64,000 bases of DNA from Pseudomonas sp. HN11 (GTDB lineage Bacteria; Pseudomonadota; Gammaproteobacteria; Pseudomonadales; Pseudomonadaceae). The position numbers and the translations under genes are program-made. The stretch's first letter is position 1. The number at the start of each line of letters is the position of its first letter. Shown piece after piece: positions 25,548-33,375 of this stretch. The notes beneath the pieces are model-generated. The model did no database searches. It was given only the letters and a program-made list of their open reading frames with translations, and was not told the origin of the DNA. The stretch is taken from positions 4,227,001 to 4,291,000 of the forward strand of contig NZ_CP089985.1 of the NCBI RefSeq assembly GCF_021390155.1, read 5' to 3'.

Positions 25548-26798
25548 ATGAACAGCACTATTTCCATCAATGGGAAATCCTACCGTCAACCTGAACGCCC
25601 CGTCGTAGTGGTGTGTATTGATGGAGGAGACCCGGAGTATCTTCAGCAGTTTCTGGCAGAGGGGACGGTACCCAATATCCAGCGGTTTGTTGAAGAGGGT
25701 TACTCCACGGTAGCCATGGGTTCGATGCCTTCGTTCACCTGCCCAAACAACATGTCGATCGTTACCGGCACGCCTGTGGCCAAACACGGCATATCCGGCA
25801 ATTACTACCTGGATACCAACACCTGGCAACCGGTCGTAATGACGGGCCCTGAACTGCTGCGCGGCGAAACCATTCTGGCCGGATTTGCCGACTCAGGTGC
25901 CAAGGTGGTGACCATTACTGCCAAGGACAAACTGCGCCGCCAACTGGGCAAAGGCCTGGATGTCGGCCAGGGTCATGTGTCGTTTTCATCGGAATTCGCC
26001 GACCGTTGTACGCTGGCGGAAAACGGCATTGAAAACGTATTGGAGTATGTCGGCATGCCCAAGCCTGACATGTACTCAATGGAGCTTTCGCTATTCGTAT
26101 TGGAAGCGGGGATCAAGCTGCTTCAGGATCGCCGCCCGAACCTGATGTATCTCTCACTGACCGACTTCGTTCAACACAAGTGGGCACCCGATCACGACAA
26201 GGCTCGGCAGTTTTATCAAGCACTGGACAATGCCTTCGGCCGGCTGGTCAACGAAGACATTGTGCTGGGACTGATCGCCGACCACGGCATGAGTGACAAA
26301 AGCAACGAAGACGGCGAACCGAATGTAATCTGGCTACAAGATATTCTCGATGCAGAATTTGGAGCAGGCGAAACCACAGTGATCTGTCCCATCACCGACG
26401 CATTTGTTGCCCATCACGGTGCACTTGGCGGGTTTGTGCGGGTTTGGACACGAGGCAATGTCAGCATTCAAGCGGTCATTGATCGAGTAGCGGCGATCGA
26501 CGGGGTTGATCTCTCCCTGGATAAGAAAACCGCATGCCGACTGTTCGAGCTGCCGGAAGATCGCGAGGCGGATGTGGTAGTGGTGTCGAGAAAAGATGTC
26601 TGCATCGGCAGCTCTGCCAAGCTGCATGACCTGGAGGGCTTGAAAGGCAACCGCCTACGAACCCATGGCGGTGTCTCGGAAAGGCGAGTTCCATTCATTC
26701 TTAACCGACCATTGAATACAGAATACCGCCAGCAAGTCGCTTGCAGCGAAATCAAGAGCTACCAAATCTTCGACTTTGCTATTAATGGCACGCAGTAG
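25548..26798 (+). CDS. phnA: Phosphonoacetate hydrolase
   Basis: 416 residues of the alkaline-phosphatase superfamily. It cleaves phosphonoacetate to acetate and phosphate. The two-zinc ligand set is complete: Asp25 (CIDGGD), nucleophile Thr64 (SFTCPNN), Asp206 and His210 (LTDFVQHKW), Asp245 and His246 (IADHGMSD) and His373 (RTHGGVSE). Length matches characterised phosphonoacetate hydrolases. AAGGAG precedes the ATG by seven bases. As the last gene of the transporter operon it gives the substrate. The P. fluorescens 23F enzyme is expressed regardless of phosphate status when its substrate is present. Confidence 0.92.
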   Translation: MNSTISINGKSYRQPERPVVVVCIDGGDPEYLQQFLAEGTVPNIQRFVEEGYSTVAMGSMPSFTCPNNMSIVTGTPVAKHGISGNYYLDTNTWQPVVMTGPELLRGETILAGFADSGAKVVTITAKDKLRRQLGKGLDVGQGHVSFSSEFADRCTLAENGIENVLEYVGMPKPDMYSMELSLFVLEAGIKLLQDRRPNLMYLSLTDFVQHKWAPDHDKARQFYQALDNAFGRLVNEDIVLGLIADHGMSDKSNEDGEPNVIWLQDILDAEFGAGETTVICPITDAFVAHHGALGGFVRVWTRGNVSIQAVIDRVAAIDGVDLSLDKKTACRLFELPEDREADVVVVSRKDVCIGSSAKLHDLEGLKGNRLRTHGGVSERRVPFILNRPLNTEYRQQVACSEIKSYQIFDFAINGTQ

Positions 26799-26875
26799 TT
26801 TCTGCGGATTGACGGGTGTGTCAATTAGCTTGATGACACACCTTTTTCCTGCTTTAAAACTCCCAAACGGTATGT

Positions 26876-26897
26876 GAACGTCCGCTTTTGGCCGTGG
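26876..26897 (-). repeat. Dispersed GGCC-type motif, inverted copy
   Basis: On the minus strand this reads CCACGGCCAAAAGCGGACGT then TC. It faces the copy at 27321, so the two enclose the integrase remnant as an imperfect inverted repeat. Confidence 0.55.
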
Positions 26898-26920
26898 CTG
26901 AGAGTCCAGTGTTGGCCGGT

Positions 26921-26949
26921 TAGCGACGGTCTGACGTCGACCGTCGCTA
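26921..26949. terminator. Strong hairpin between phnA and integrase remnant
   Basis: TAGCGACGGTC and GACCGTCGCTA form an 11-bp perfect stem with a 7-nt loop, 122 bp after phnA and eight bp after the integrase stop on the other strand. It may end both transcripts, though no T run is present. Confidence 0.45.
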
Positions 26950-26956
26950 TACATGG

Positions 26957-27264
26957 TCAAACCTCAGTCTGTTCCGCCTTCTCCAGGGCGTCATCGACCT
27001 CAATCCCCAGGTATCGAACAGTGCTCTCCAGCTTCGATGAGACGTACTCGCCATGAGCGACATCGCGCACGCGGAGCTTGGTTAAGTCGCAGGCTCGAAG
27101 CTTACTGTCGATGGCCAGATCGAAAAGGCCAGATCTCGGGTTCTTTCCGCAATTTGAAGCCTTACTCGGATGGCCCAGATATCTCTCAGTCGGAGTGGGG
27201 TTTTCTGCCCGACCAGTTTTCCTTTGTTCCAGGGCTGATGGCTGCAGGTAGCAATGATGTTCAT
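26957..27264 (-). pseudogene. Tyrosine integrase remnant with internal deletion
   Basis: The start MNIIATCSHQPWNKGKLVGQ, preceded by GGAGGA seven bases upstream, and the middle LFDLAIDSKLRACDLTKLRV match the short (~200 aa) Pseudomonas integrase-like tyrosine recombinases. After VAHGEYVSS the sequence jumps directly to KLESTVRYLGIEVDDALEKA, the C-terminal tail holding the catalytic Tyr; roughly 115 residues carrying the catalytic Arg and His residues are missing (junction near 27036-27046). In addition one base is lost near 27127, between RTRDLA and LFDLAID. The gene is doubly inactivated. Confidence 0.82.
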
Positions 27265-27320
27265 GACAAGTCCTCCACGTGGGGAAGGACAAGGATGGCT
27301 AATCAGAGCAACGGACGCTA

Positions 27321-27344
27321 ACCGGCCAGAAGCGGTCATTCCGG
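27321..27344 (+). repeat. Dispersed GGCC-type motif copy
   Basis: ACCGGCCAGAAGCGGTCATT followed by CCGG lies 57 bp upstream of the integrase remnant's start. It is the best-preserved copy of the family and mirrors the copy at 26876. Confidence 0.6.
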
Positions 27345-27456
27345 AAGAAAAGTAAATCTGTCACCGTTTCAGTCACCTTTTCACCGTTGCGCTTGACCCT
27401 ATTCCCTCCTTGCGGCCACATACGCGTACTGATCCAAAAACAAGGAAGACTCTCAC

Positions 27457-27915
27457 ATGCCCCGCCTGGTTTGGCTGCGTGACCATATGCAACACAGCGA
27501 CACCCTGGCGCAGTGGCTGCATCAGCAGTTCGCATACGAGTTTGTTGAGCAACCATTGGCCGATTGGCAACGCGAATTCGCGGAAGGCCAGGGCAACAGT
27601 GATTGGCAATGTCTGATCGCCCTAGAGAATGACCAGCTACTTGGCGGCGCTGCACTTGCCGCCAACGACTTGCCCGAACGCCCGGAGCTGGGGCCCTGGC
27701 TAGCCTGCGTCTTTATCGCCCCGCAGGCAAGGAAGCGAGGGTTGGCGGAACAATTGATAGAAGGCATCTGCGACGCCGCGAAGGCAAACGGCACCACGCG
27801 GTTGTACTTGCACACCTATGATCGCAGCGACTACTACGCCAAGCGTGGATGGCAGGTGCAGGAGTTTTTTCGGGCGTGGGGTAAGGAGCAGCGATTGATG
27901 CTGCGGGATCTTTGA
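27457..27915 (+). CDS. GNAT-family N-acetyltransferase
   Basis: 152 residues. The acetyl-CoA binding region is ACVFIAPQARKRGLAEQLIE, a good match to the V-x-P-x-x-R-x-x-G-x-G/A pattern, preceded by the strand WQCLIALENDQLLGGAAL and followed by LYLHTYDRSDYYAKRGW, where the late Tyr can act as general acid. The substrate is unknown. Start at 27457 follows AAGGAAGACTCTCAC. It is the first intact gene after the integrase remnant. Confidence 0.85.
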   Translation: MPRLVWLRDHMQHSDTLAQWLHQQFAYEFVEQPLADWQREFAEGQGNSDWQCLIALENDQLLGGAALAANDLPERPELGPWLACVFIAPQARKRGLAEQLIEGICDAAKANGTTRLYLHTYDRSDYYAKRGWQVQEFFRAWGKEQRLMLRDL

Positions 27916-28307
27916 ACTCGCTCAGGTTTGCAGCATAAGATGGAGAGCAAACGCCTGGGAGCGCGGATGTTCGCAATAGGGACGAAAGGCCAGAAGCTGC
28001 TAATTCAGGAATGTCCACCGCCAAAAGCAGTCATTGATAGATCCTATATGGCGGTAATTTAAGATTTTCGCCTTTACGCGTTAGTGATCTGCGCTCTAGC
28101 GCACTAACAGGACTTTAGCTTTTCGATCTGCGCAGTGGAGTGCCAGAAAGGAAATCCAAATTTTATTTAACCGGCGAAGTGTATGATTACGCCAGCTGTA
28201 TACTTGAAGGTGATGATCTTTATGTTTGCCATGAGACGTCATGCGCGACGGAGAGCGCTTTGAGTAATTGCCTTAGGGAAATAAGCTTAACAGCCTTCGG
28301 CAGGAAG
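27916..28307. other. Gene-free gap with two dispersed motif copies
   Basis: About 390 bp without a convincing gene. It holds two motif copies, GAAAGGCCAGAAGCTGCTAA at 27985 and CCGCCAAAAGCAGTCATT near 28018, only 30 bp apart. The remainder is AT-rich. An open frame from 28140 to 28370 lacks a usable ribosome site and runs into the VOC gene's end, so it is not called. Confidence 0.5.
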
Positions 28308-28913
28308 CTACTCATTAGCCTGCATCAGTTCCAGAGTTATATGATCTGGCCCTGTCACATATACAACTAGAGTTCCCTTGCGTGGGCCTGCGGGAATCGC
28401 TTGAGGCTTGCCTCTTGCTTTCCAGCCTGCTTGCTCAATGCGTTCGAGTACGGCGTATATGTCTTGCACTCTCAATGCCAAATGCGCTGAACCAATCGCT
28501 GATGCCGTAGGTGGAGTGATACCGTGGCGGTCACCCTGCGAATATTCCAGCAACTCTACTCGGCTGCCATCCGGGCCTTTGACTATCGCCGTTCGCACGC
28601 TCGGATCGGCGGTGCCGGTTACTTGCAAAATGAATGATCCGCCCATTTCCGACTGACGCTCAAGAGTGAACCCAAGTCCAATTGTCCAGAAGCGAATGGC
28701 TTCTTCCAATGAACTGACTGCGAAGCCAATATGATCGACGGCATGCACCATGTGGTTAGAATTCATCAAATGATCCTTTAAAGGTTCACGGGCCAAATAG
28801 GGAGGTGAGCTTGCGCATCCAGCTGTTACGACCAAGACACAGAAAATAAATGTGTGAGAGGTACGCATAATCAGGCCAATCCAAGAGAAGCAACATTTGC
28901 GATTTTTAGACAT
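28308..28913 (-). CDS. VOC-family protein with lipoprotein signal
   Basis: 201 residues. Residues 16-33 form a lipoprotein-type signal (FIFCVLVVTAGC, lipidated Cys near 33). The mature part is a vicinal-oxygen-chelate domain: AVDHIGFAVSSLEEAIRFWT, GSRVELLEYSQ, SAHLALRVQDIYAVLERIEQ and ITLELMQ, with candidate metal ligands His, Glu, His, Glu in the usual positions. VOC enzymes include glyoxalases and dioxygenases and are normally cytoplasmic, so lipid anchoring in the envelope is unusual. GAGGAA lies before the ATG at 28913. It is divergent from the AraC gene at 29001. Confidence 0.8.
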   Translation of the reverse strand: MSKNRKCCFSWIGLIMRTSHTFIFCVLVVTAGCASSPPYLAREPLKDHLMNSNHMVHAVDHIGFAVSSLEEAIRFWTIGLGFTLERQSEMGGSFILQVTGTADPSVRTAIVKGPDGSRVELLEYSQGDRHGITPPTASAIGSAHLALRVQDIYAVLERIEQAGWKARGKPQAIPAGPRKGTLVVYVTGPDHITLELMQANE

Positions 28914-29000
28914 TGAGTATTCCTCTGACCGGCCTTATTCTCCATTAGGCATTCAGGATATGGCTACCTCGGATATGACATTGGATAACGTAAACCAGCC

Positions 29001-29780
29001 ATGAACCGCGCGCTTATGCCACTGTTGGCGATAGAGCAACGCGACCGGGCGATCCGCGAAACGGCGCCCCACACTCATACGACAGGCCAACTAATCGCAA
29101 GCCTTGCCGGCCTGCTTTCCGTCAGCACTGACGGCGGCTCATGGCTAGTGCCGGCTACTCATGCCATTTGGATACCTCCCCGTGTCGCACACGCGATGAT
29201 GTCACATGGCGCTTTTGCAGGAGCGATGGTCTATATCGCGGAGCAAGAGTGCGGGATCCTGCATCAAATGCCATGCACATTTAGGGTTAGCAGTTTGCTG
29301 CGCGAAGCGGTAAGCCGCGCTGCGTCGTGGGGACAACCACCCCGCAACGAAATGGAGTCGCGGGTTGCGGCAGTCATCTTGGATGAAATTGCTACCTCAC
29401 CCGCTGAACCCATCGGTCTGACGCACCCCAATGACCCGCGCTTGAGGCGTATCACCGATGCGATACTTGCTCAGCTTGATGACAATAGATCACTTGAGGA
29501 TTGGGCTGCTTGGTCAGGTATGGCACCTAGAACACTTGCCCGGCGTCTGGTCGCTGAAACCGGTTTTAGTTTTTCTGAATGGCGACAACGTGCACGCACG
29601 TTGCGCGCTATTCAACTATTGGTCGAGGGGATGTCAGTGACGACAACGGCGATTGAGCTTGGCTACGAAAATATTAGTGCTTTCATTGCCATGTTCCGTC
29701 GGATAATGGGTGTTACGCCAGGACAATATGTGCGAGCGCAAACACTGATTAGCAAAGAGGCAATTTCTAGATCAAGTTGA
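29001..29780 (+). CDS. AraC-family regulator with cupin sensor
   Basis: 259 residues. The N-terminal cupin-like part has HTHTTGQLIASLAGLLSVST and IWIPPRVAHAMMSHG, matching AraC regulators of the transporter/drug-response type. The C-terminal HTH pair reads LEDWAAWSGMAPRTLARRLV and AIELGYENISAFIAMFRRIM, ending GVTPGQYVR. Only 87 bp separates it from the divergent lipoprotein VOC gene, a likely target. The inducer is unknown. Confidence 0.87.
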   Translation: MNRALMPLLAIEQRDRAIRETAPHTHTTGQLIASLAGLLSVSTDGGSWLVPATHAIWIPPRVAHAMMSHGAFAGAMVYIAEQECGILHQMPCTFRVSSLLREAVSRAASWGQPPRNEMESRVAAVILDEIATSPAEPIGLTHPNDPRLRRITDAILAQLDDNRSLEDWAAWSGMAPRTLARRLVAETGFSFSEWRQRARTLRAIQLLVEGMSVTTTAIELGYENISAFIAMFRRIMGVTPGQYVRAQTLISKEAISRSS

Positions 29781-29926
29781 TGGGTGTAAGAACCGCTGTA
29801 CCATCCAACCCGATCCTGCGCGCTACAGGCTAGACCTTCAACCATGTGCCGGAACAGATGAAGAAAGAAATGCCAGCCACTTCAGGAGTCGCCAGAGCAT
29901 CAGTTTTCTTTTAACTGGTGGGGCAC

Positions 29927-30232
29927 TCACGCTGCGCTCAGCTGGCGCTTTGCTTTGCCCGTGGCGACCAATTCATCGGGGTAGGCCTTATTCAATAAAT
30001 CTCGGGAGGTACGCAGAAAAATACTGGGGTCACGCGGCGCGCTATTTGAAATTCTTTCTGCAAAACCTCGGTAGGACGTGATGCCCTCCACATTAAAAAC
30101 ATACACACCCGTTACGGCGGTAAAGATCGAGACAAACATACTGATCGCAATAATCCGCCTCGTCAGTCGCGCGAGCAAAGCTCGTGCTTTTAAGTCCTCG
30201 ATCGCGGCCTTAAAGTCAAACCCTTTAAATCC
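29927..30232 (-). pseudogene. Truncated small membrane protein remnant
   Basis: An open frame after a stop at 30233-30235 reads DFKAAIEDLKARALLARLTR, then a membrane segment IAISMFVSIFTAVTGVYVF and a charged tail ending KAKRQLSAA. There is no ATG; the only early start is a TTG at 30178 without a ribosome site. The residues before it look coding, so the frame is probably the 3' part of a gene whose beginning was lost. Family not recognised. It could also be a real small membrane protein. Confidence 0.35.
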
Positions 30233-30280
30233 CTAAGCTAATTCTTCCATCTTCTTCGCTCTATAATTTTAAACACACAA

Positions 30281-30345
30281 CAGGGGCGCTTTTTCGATGA
30301 AGACCCCGCAATAAACCTACTGATTTATTGCAAGTGACGCCCCTG
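30281..30345. terminator. Nested hairpins downstream of the 30353 gene
   Basis: CAGGGGCG (30281-30288) pairs with CGCCCCTG (30338-30345); inside, GCAATAAA (30308-30315) pairs with TTTATTGC (30324-30331). On the minus strand it follows the stop of the gene at 30353 by eight bases and is followed by a tract with AAAGCG complements, so it probably ends that transcript. Confidence 0.55.
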
Positions 30346-30352
30346 CTGTTTC

Positions 30353-31039
30353 TTACAACCCAAGCCCATACTCAAACAGCGCCATATCCATAATCCGAGC
30401 AGTGGAGTATGGCAGTTTCAGCCGCGCCGTTTTCAACACCAACGGGCGAACCTTCAATTCTCGGACCACATCCGCCAGCGCAGTAAGGCCCTTTCCGCTG
30501 GCCGCAGTGATGTGTGGAAGGCGCGGAAATAGATCTCGGCAAGCCGCAATATAAAAACGGTCCAGCGCCGGGCACTCTCCCCACACGCCCATCAGGATTT
30601 TGGTCTTGAGCGTATCCGTCCAGGAGACGTTACTGGCCAGCGTCTCCATCGCTCCGAATACATCGTCCAAAAGCTTCTGGTTGTAGACCAGGTTTGGCGA
30701 TCCCGCTGCAAAATCATTCAAAGAGAGCTCAAGCAATTCCGGACCTTTGCCCGTAAAGAGAGACTTGGCCAATGCTTTCATCAGATCAAGGTTGCTGTTT
30801 TGCAACAACCCCGAGGAGCCGCGGAACATCCCCCAGTTCGCCAGGTAGAACCCGATGTGCAGCGCTGTCGTGTCGATCTGATCATCACTGATGAGATCTG
30901 CCCAATGAGGTCGGCATTCGTCCCAAATGTACTCGTAGAGAAACTCCCATGCTTTGAGTCGCGGGTAGTCGTTACCCGGTGATGGCTGGATATTCTGGTA
31001 ATACACTTGAGCATAACGGTTAACGTCAAAAATCATCAT
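30353..31039 (-). CDS. Hypothetical protein, 228 aa
   Basis: 228 residues beginning MMIFDVNRYAQVYYQNIQPS. It is soluble and largely helical, rich in Trp and Tyr (WEFLYEYIWDECRPHW, LANWGMFRGSSGLLQNSN, KILMGVWGECPALDRFYIAA). No signal peptide and no known motif. The even composition and clean AGGA site seven bases before the ATG at 31039 support a real gene. I do not recognise the family. It stands alone between the truncated membrane protein and a small divergent gene at 31236, with a nested hairpin as likely terminator. Confidence 0.65.
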   Translation of the reverse strand: MMIFDVNRYAQVYYQNIQPSPGNDYPRLKAWEFLYEYIWDECRPHWADLISDDQIDTTALHIGFYLANWGMFRGSSGLLQNSNLDLMKALAKSLFTGKGPELLELSLNDFAAGSPNLVYNQKLLDDVFGAMETLASNVSWTDTLKTKILMGVWGECPALDRFYIAACRDLFPRLPHITAASGKGLTALADVVRELKVRPLVLKTARLKLPYSTARIMDMALFEYGLGL

Positions 31040-31235
31040 CCGGCTTCCTGCGCGAGGCATTCCTATTGATTACCGCAGCGCAGGTTATCGGCAGGGTGGG
31101 CGAGATAATGAGGGCACCGGTCATTAGGGTGAACCTCAGACCCAGCCACGAATTAAAACTAGACATTAGACAACCGGGTTTAACTACACACGTTTACACT
31201 GGCGCTTTTGCGCAATTCACTCAGGGAAGAAACCA

Positions 31236-31490
31236 ATGCCTACCGATCCGCTATGCCTGGTTTTCGTGCCGGCCCTTGTGGCCGTGCTCACAGCGGCGGA
31301 AGCAAAAAAGGCTACCCCGCTGACAGAATCCGAAGTGTGCGAAATCCGAGATGCCGCCACCTGCATCGCGCTACCTTTCAGCACCGCGCTGGCGATGGAA
31401 ACAGAACGTGGTTATCCGGACATCGTTGCCGAAGACTGCTGGAATGAATGGCAACGGGTGCGCCTCTCGATTCAAGCAAGCGCCCTCTAA
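31236..31490 (+). CDS. Small hypothetical protein, 84 aa
   Basis: 84 residues beginning MPTDPLCLVFVPALVAVLTA, with a hydrophobic N-terminus that could be a weak signal or simply an amphipathic helix, then a soluble part containing three Cys (SEVCEIRDAATCIALP and AEDCWNEW). GGGAAGAAACC before the ATG is a fair ribosome site. I do not recognise it. It precedes two lipoprotein genes on the same strand, 57 bp before the first, and could share their transcript. Confidence 0.55.
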   Translation: MPTDPLCLVFVPALVAVLTAAEAKKATPLTESEVCEIRDAATCIALPFSTALAMETERGYPDIVAEDCWNEWQRVRLSIQASAL

Positions 31491-31547
31491 CGCGTCGCCG
31501 CGAGCGACACGGGGCGATTCGCGCGCCCTATGAATGGAGTCGACACT

Positions 31548-32069
31548 ATGAAAAAAGCCAGCTTATTGATGCTGCTATCAATCCCACTTTTTTGCGGATG
31601 CTCTACGATCACGGCGCTTAAATCCTATACCACGGCGTATAACGAACCCCAGCCCGCTACCTCCAGCAGGCTAAGGGTCATCACCGATCAAACCCTTCGG
31701 CTGGTGCCCAACAGCCAATGCATTGACTGGCATTTACCCGACTCTGGGATAGTCAATTCAAGGTCCTCGGCGCCGTTGAACAATCACACGTTCAACGACA
31801 GGAGCCTTGGGATTCCAGGAGGAGACGGTGTTCAAAACAGCGCAGAAATTTATATTCGCCCGGACACACCCATCACGCTGGTGTATGCAGGTGTCGCCCG
31901 AAAATCTCAATGCCTCACCGGTGTCTATTTTGTGCCTGAGGCCGGCGCAGACTATGAAGCCAAATCAGAGCCGTGCGGGATCTGGATCAGCAAAATCGTC
32001 AAGAACAGCACGACGGAAGCGGTCAGCCGTGAACCTGTCAGCAGTCACACCGCGAAGGCATGCCATTAG
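31548..32069 (+). CDS. Lipoprotein, first of two tandem paralogues
   Basis: 173 residues with signal and lipobox LLSIPLFCGCSTI. The mature part shares motifs with the next gene: LRVITDQTLRLVPNSQCIDW matches MRVVSDGMVRGVPNSNCIDF, and VYFVPEAGADYEAKSE matches FSFVPEAGMDYELEAA. Conserved Cys residues in these blocks suggest disulfides. Function unknown; anchored in the outer membrane or periplasmic face. GGAGT lies before the ATG at 31548. Lengths and lipoboxes are alike, so the pair arose by duplication. Confidence 0.75.
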   Translation: MKKASLLMLLSIPLFCGCSTITALKSYTTAYNEPQPATSSRLRVITDQTLRLVPNSQCIDWHLPDSGIVNSRSSAPLNNHTFNDRSLGIPGGDGVQNSAEIYIRPDTPITLVYAGVARKSQCLTGVYFVPEAGADYEAKSEPCGIWISKIVKNSTTEAVSREPVSSHTAKACH

Positions 32070-32124
32070 TGGGTGGGGTGAATGTTGAATAGTTTGAAAC
32101 AGCAATCTGCAGGGAGCATGCCTC

Positions 32125-32661
32125 ATGAGTCAATTACCGCGCCGGTTCAAATCCTTTTTCTGCGTTAGCATCTTGGTGTCACTCACTGGCTGTGGCGCAT
32201 TGACGGATGTCCGCTCATTTTCAACGCCCTACGCATCGCCAGCCCGCGGTGAAACCGTGCGCATGCGCGTTGTCAGCGATGGCATGGTCCGTGGCGTGCC
32301 CAACTCCAACTGCATCGACTTCCGCCTGCCTGGCGCCGGTGTGATGGTCGCCAAACGTGATGGCTATGCCGACCGCAACGGCGAAACCCTGGGCATGGCG
32401 CCTATCGAGCGTTACTCGGAGGCCACGGTGATGACCGAGCTGCGGGTGCCCGCCGCGCAGCCTATCGCGTTTCATTACATTGGTGATCGGTGCTACAACA
32501 TGTTCAGTTTTGTGCCCGAGGCAGGTATGGACTATGAACTTGAAGCAGCGGGTCGTTACAAATGCGGGGTGACGCTCAAGCGGATGCTGGTGGGGCACAT
32601 CGAGGGAAAGCTTGTGCCATTGAGCGAGAGCAAGTTGTGCAGTTGGAGCGATAATTTCTAA
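32125..32661 (+). CDS. Lipoprotein, second of two tandem paralogues
   Basis: 178 residues with lipobox LVSLTGCGAL. It shares the VPNSxCIDxxLPxxG and FVPEAGxDYE blocks and the spacing of two further Cys residues with the protein encoded 55 bp upstream. It is less AT-rich than its partner. The following SMI1/KNR4 gene starts 23 bp after its stop, so the three or four genes are probably co-transcribed. No enzymatic motif is seen; a structural or inhibitor role is possible. Confidence 0.75.
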   Translation: MSQLPRRFKSFFCVSILVSLTGCGALTDVRSFSTPYASPARGETVRMRVVSDGMVRGVPNSNCIDFRLPGAGVMVAKRDGYADRNGETLGMAPIERYSEATVMTELRVPAAQPIAFHYIGDRCYNMFSFVPEAGMDYELEAAGRYKCGVTLKRMLVGHIEGKLVPLSESKLCSWSDNF

Positions 32662-32684
32662 AGCGACTCAGGAGCAGCCTTTCA

Positions 32685-33140
32685 ATGGAGTGGAATACCT
32701 ACTCACCCACCCATCAACCGTTATCCGATGATCTGGTCGACGGTATTGAAAAAGTGATCCGTTTCAAGCTGCCCGCGGACTACGTTGAATGCGTAAAGCG
32801 CTATCACGGTGGGCAGCCAAAAGACCGGACCTTGTGCATCGAGGTGGACGGTACCGCGTGGGACATCGGCTTCGGCATGTTATTGACCCTGGACCCCTTT
32901 GAGAGCGCGGAGAACATCATCACTGCGCTGGTGAAACTGCGAGAGCATCATCAACTGCCTGAGCATTATCTGCCTATCGTGGTGGGCGGCGGCGGTGATT
33001 ATCTTTGTTTCGATTACTCCGAGACGCCCGCCTCTCCCAAGGTGGTGTTTTACTTCCATGAACTGGACGTACAGGACGGCATTTTTTATGTCGCCGAGTC
33101 GTTCACAGCGTTGCTGGGTAGGTTGATACCGGATGCGTGA
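32685..33140 (+). CDS. SMI1/KNR4 (SUKH) family protein
   Basis: 151 residues. The SUKH fold pattern is visible: FKLPADYVECVKRYHGGQP, then LLTLDPFESAENI, LPIVVGGGGDYLCFDYSE and VVFYFHELD near the end. In bacteria SUKH proteins often act as immunity proteins against polymorphic toxins. No toxin gene is adjacent, so it is an orphan here or has another role. It lies 23 bp after the second lipoprotein gene, with no site conflict. The fold call is fairly safe; the immunity role is an inference. Confidence 0.8.
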   Translation: MEWNTYSPTHQPLSDDLVDGIEKVIRFKLPADYVECVKRYHGGQPKDRTLCIEVDGTAWDIGFGMLLTLDPFESAENIITALVKLREHHQLPEHYLPIVVGGGGDYLCFDYSETPASPKVVFYFHELDVQDGIFYVAESFTALLGRLIPDA

Positions 33141-33375
33141 ATCAGGCGAGGACAGTGCTCGCAGTGCCGCCGCTTTCGCAGCCTCGCCGGGGCTCGACAG
33201 CTCCCACATTTGAGCGCCGTTGTGGCTGGAATTGGGATTGGTATAACCGCCACCCGACCAACGAAACGCGCGGATCAATCATGGGTCAGCCTGGCGCAAT
33301 CGTCGTCATTTCGTATCTGGGTCGGGAACACTTTCAAGATGCCCACAGCATGCCTACCGGTAAAGGAAATATCGA

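Noticed and set aside
28140..28370. Open frame of 76 codons from a GTG
   Set aside because: No usable ribosome site, unusual composition, and its end overlaps the conserved C-terminus of the VOC gene on the other strand.
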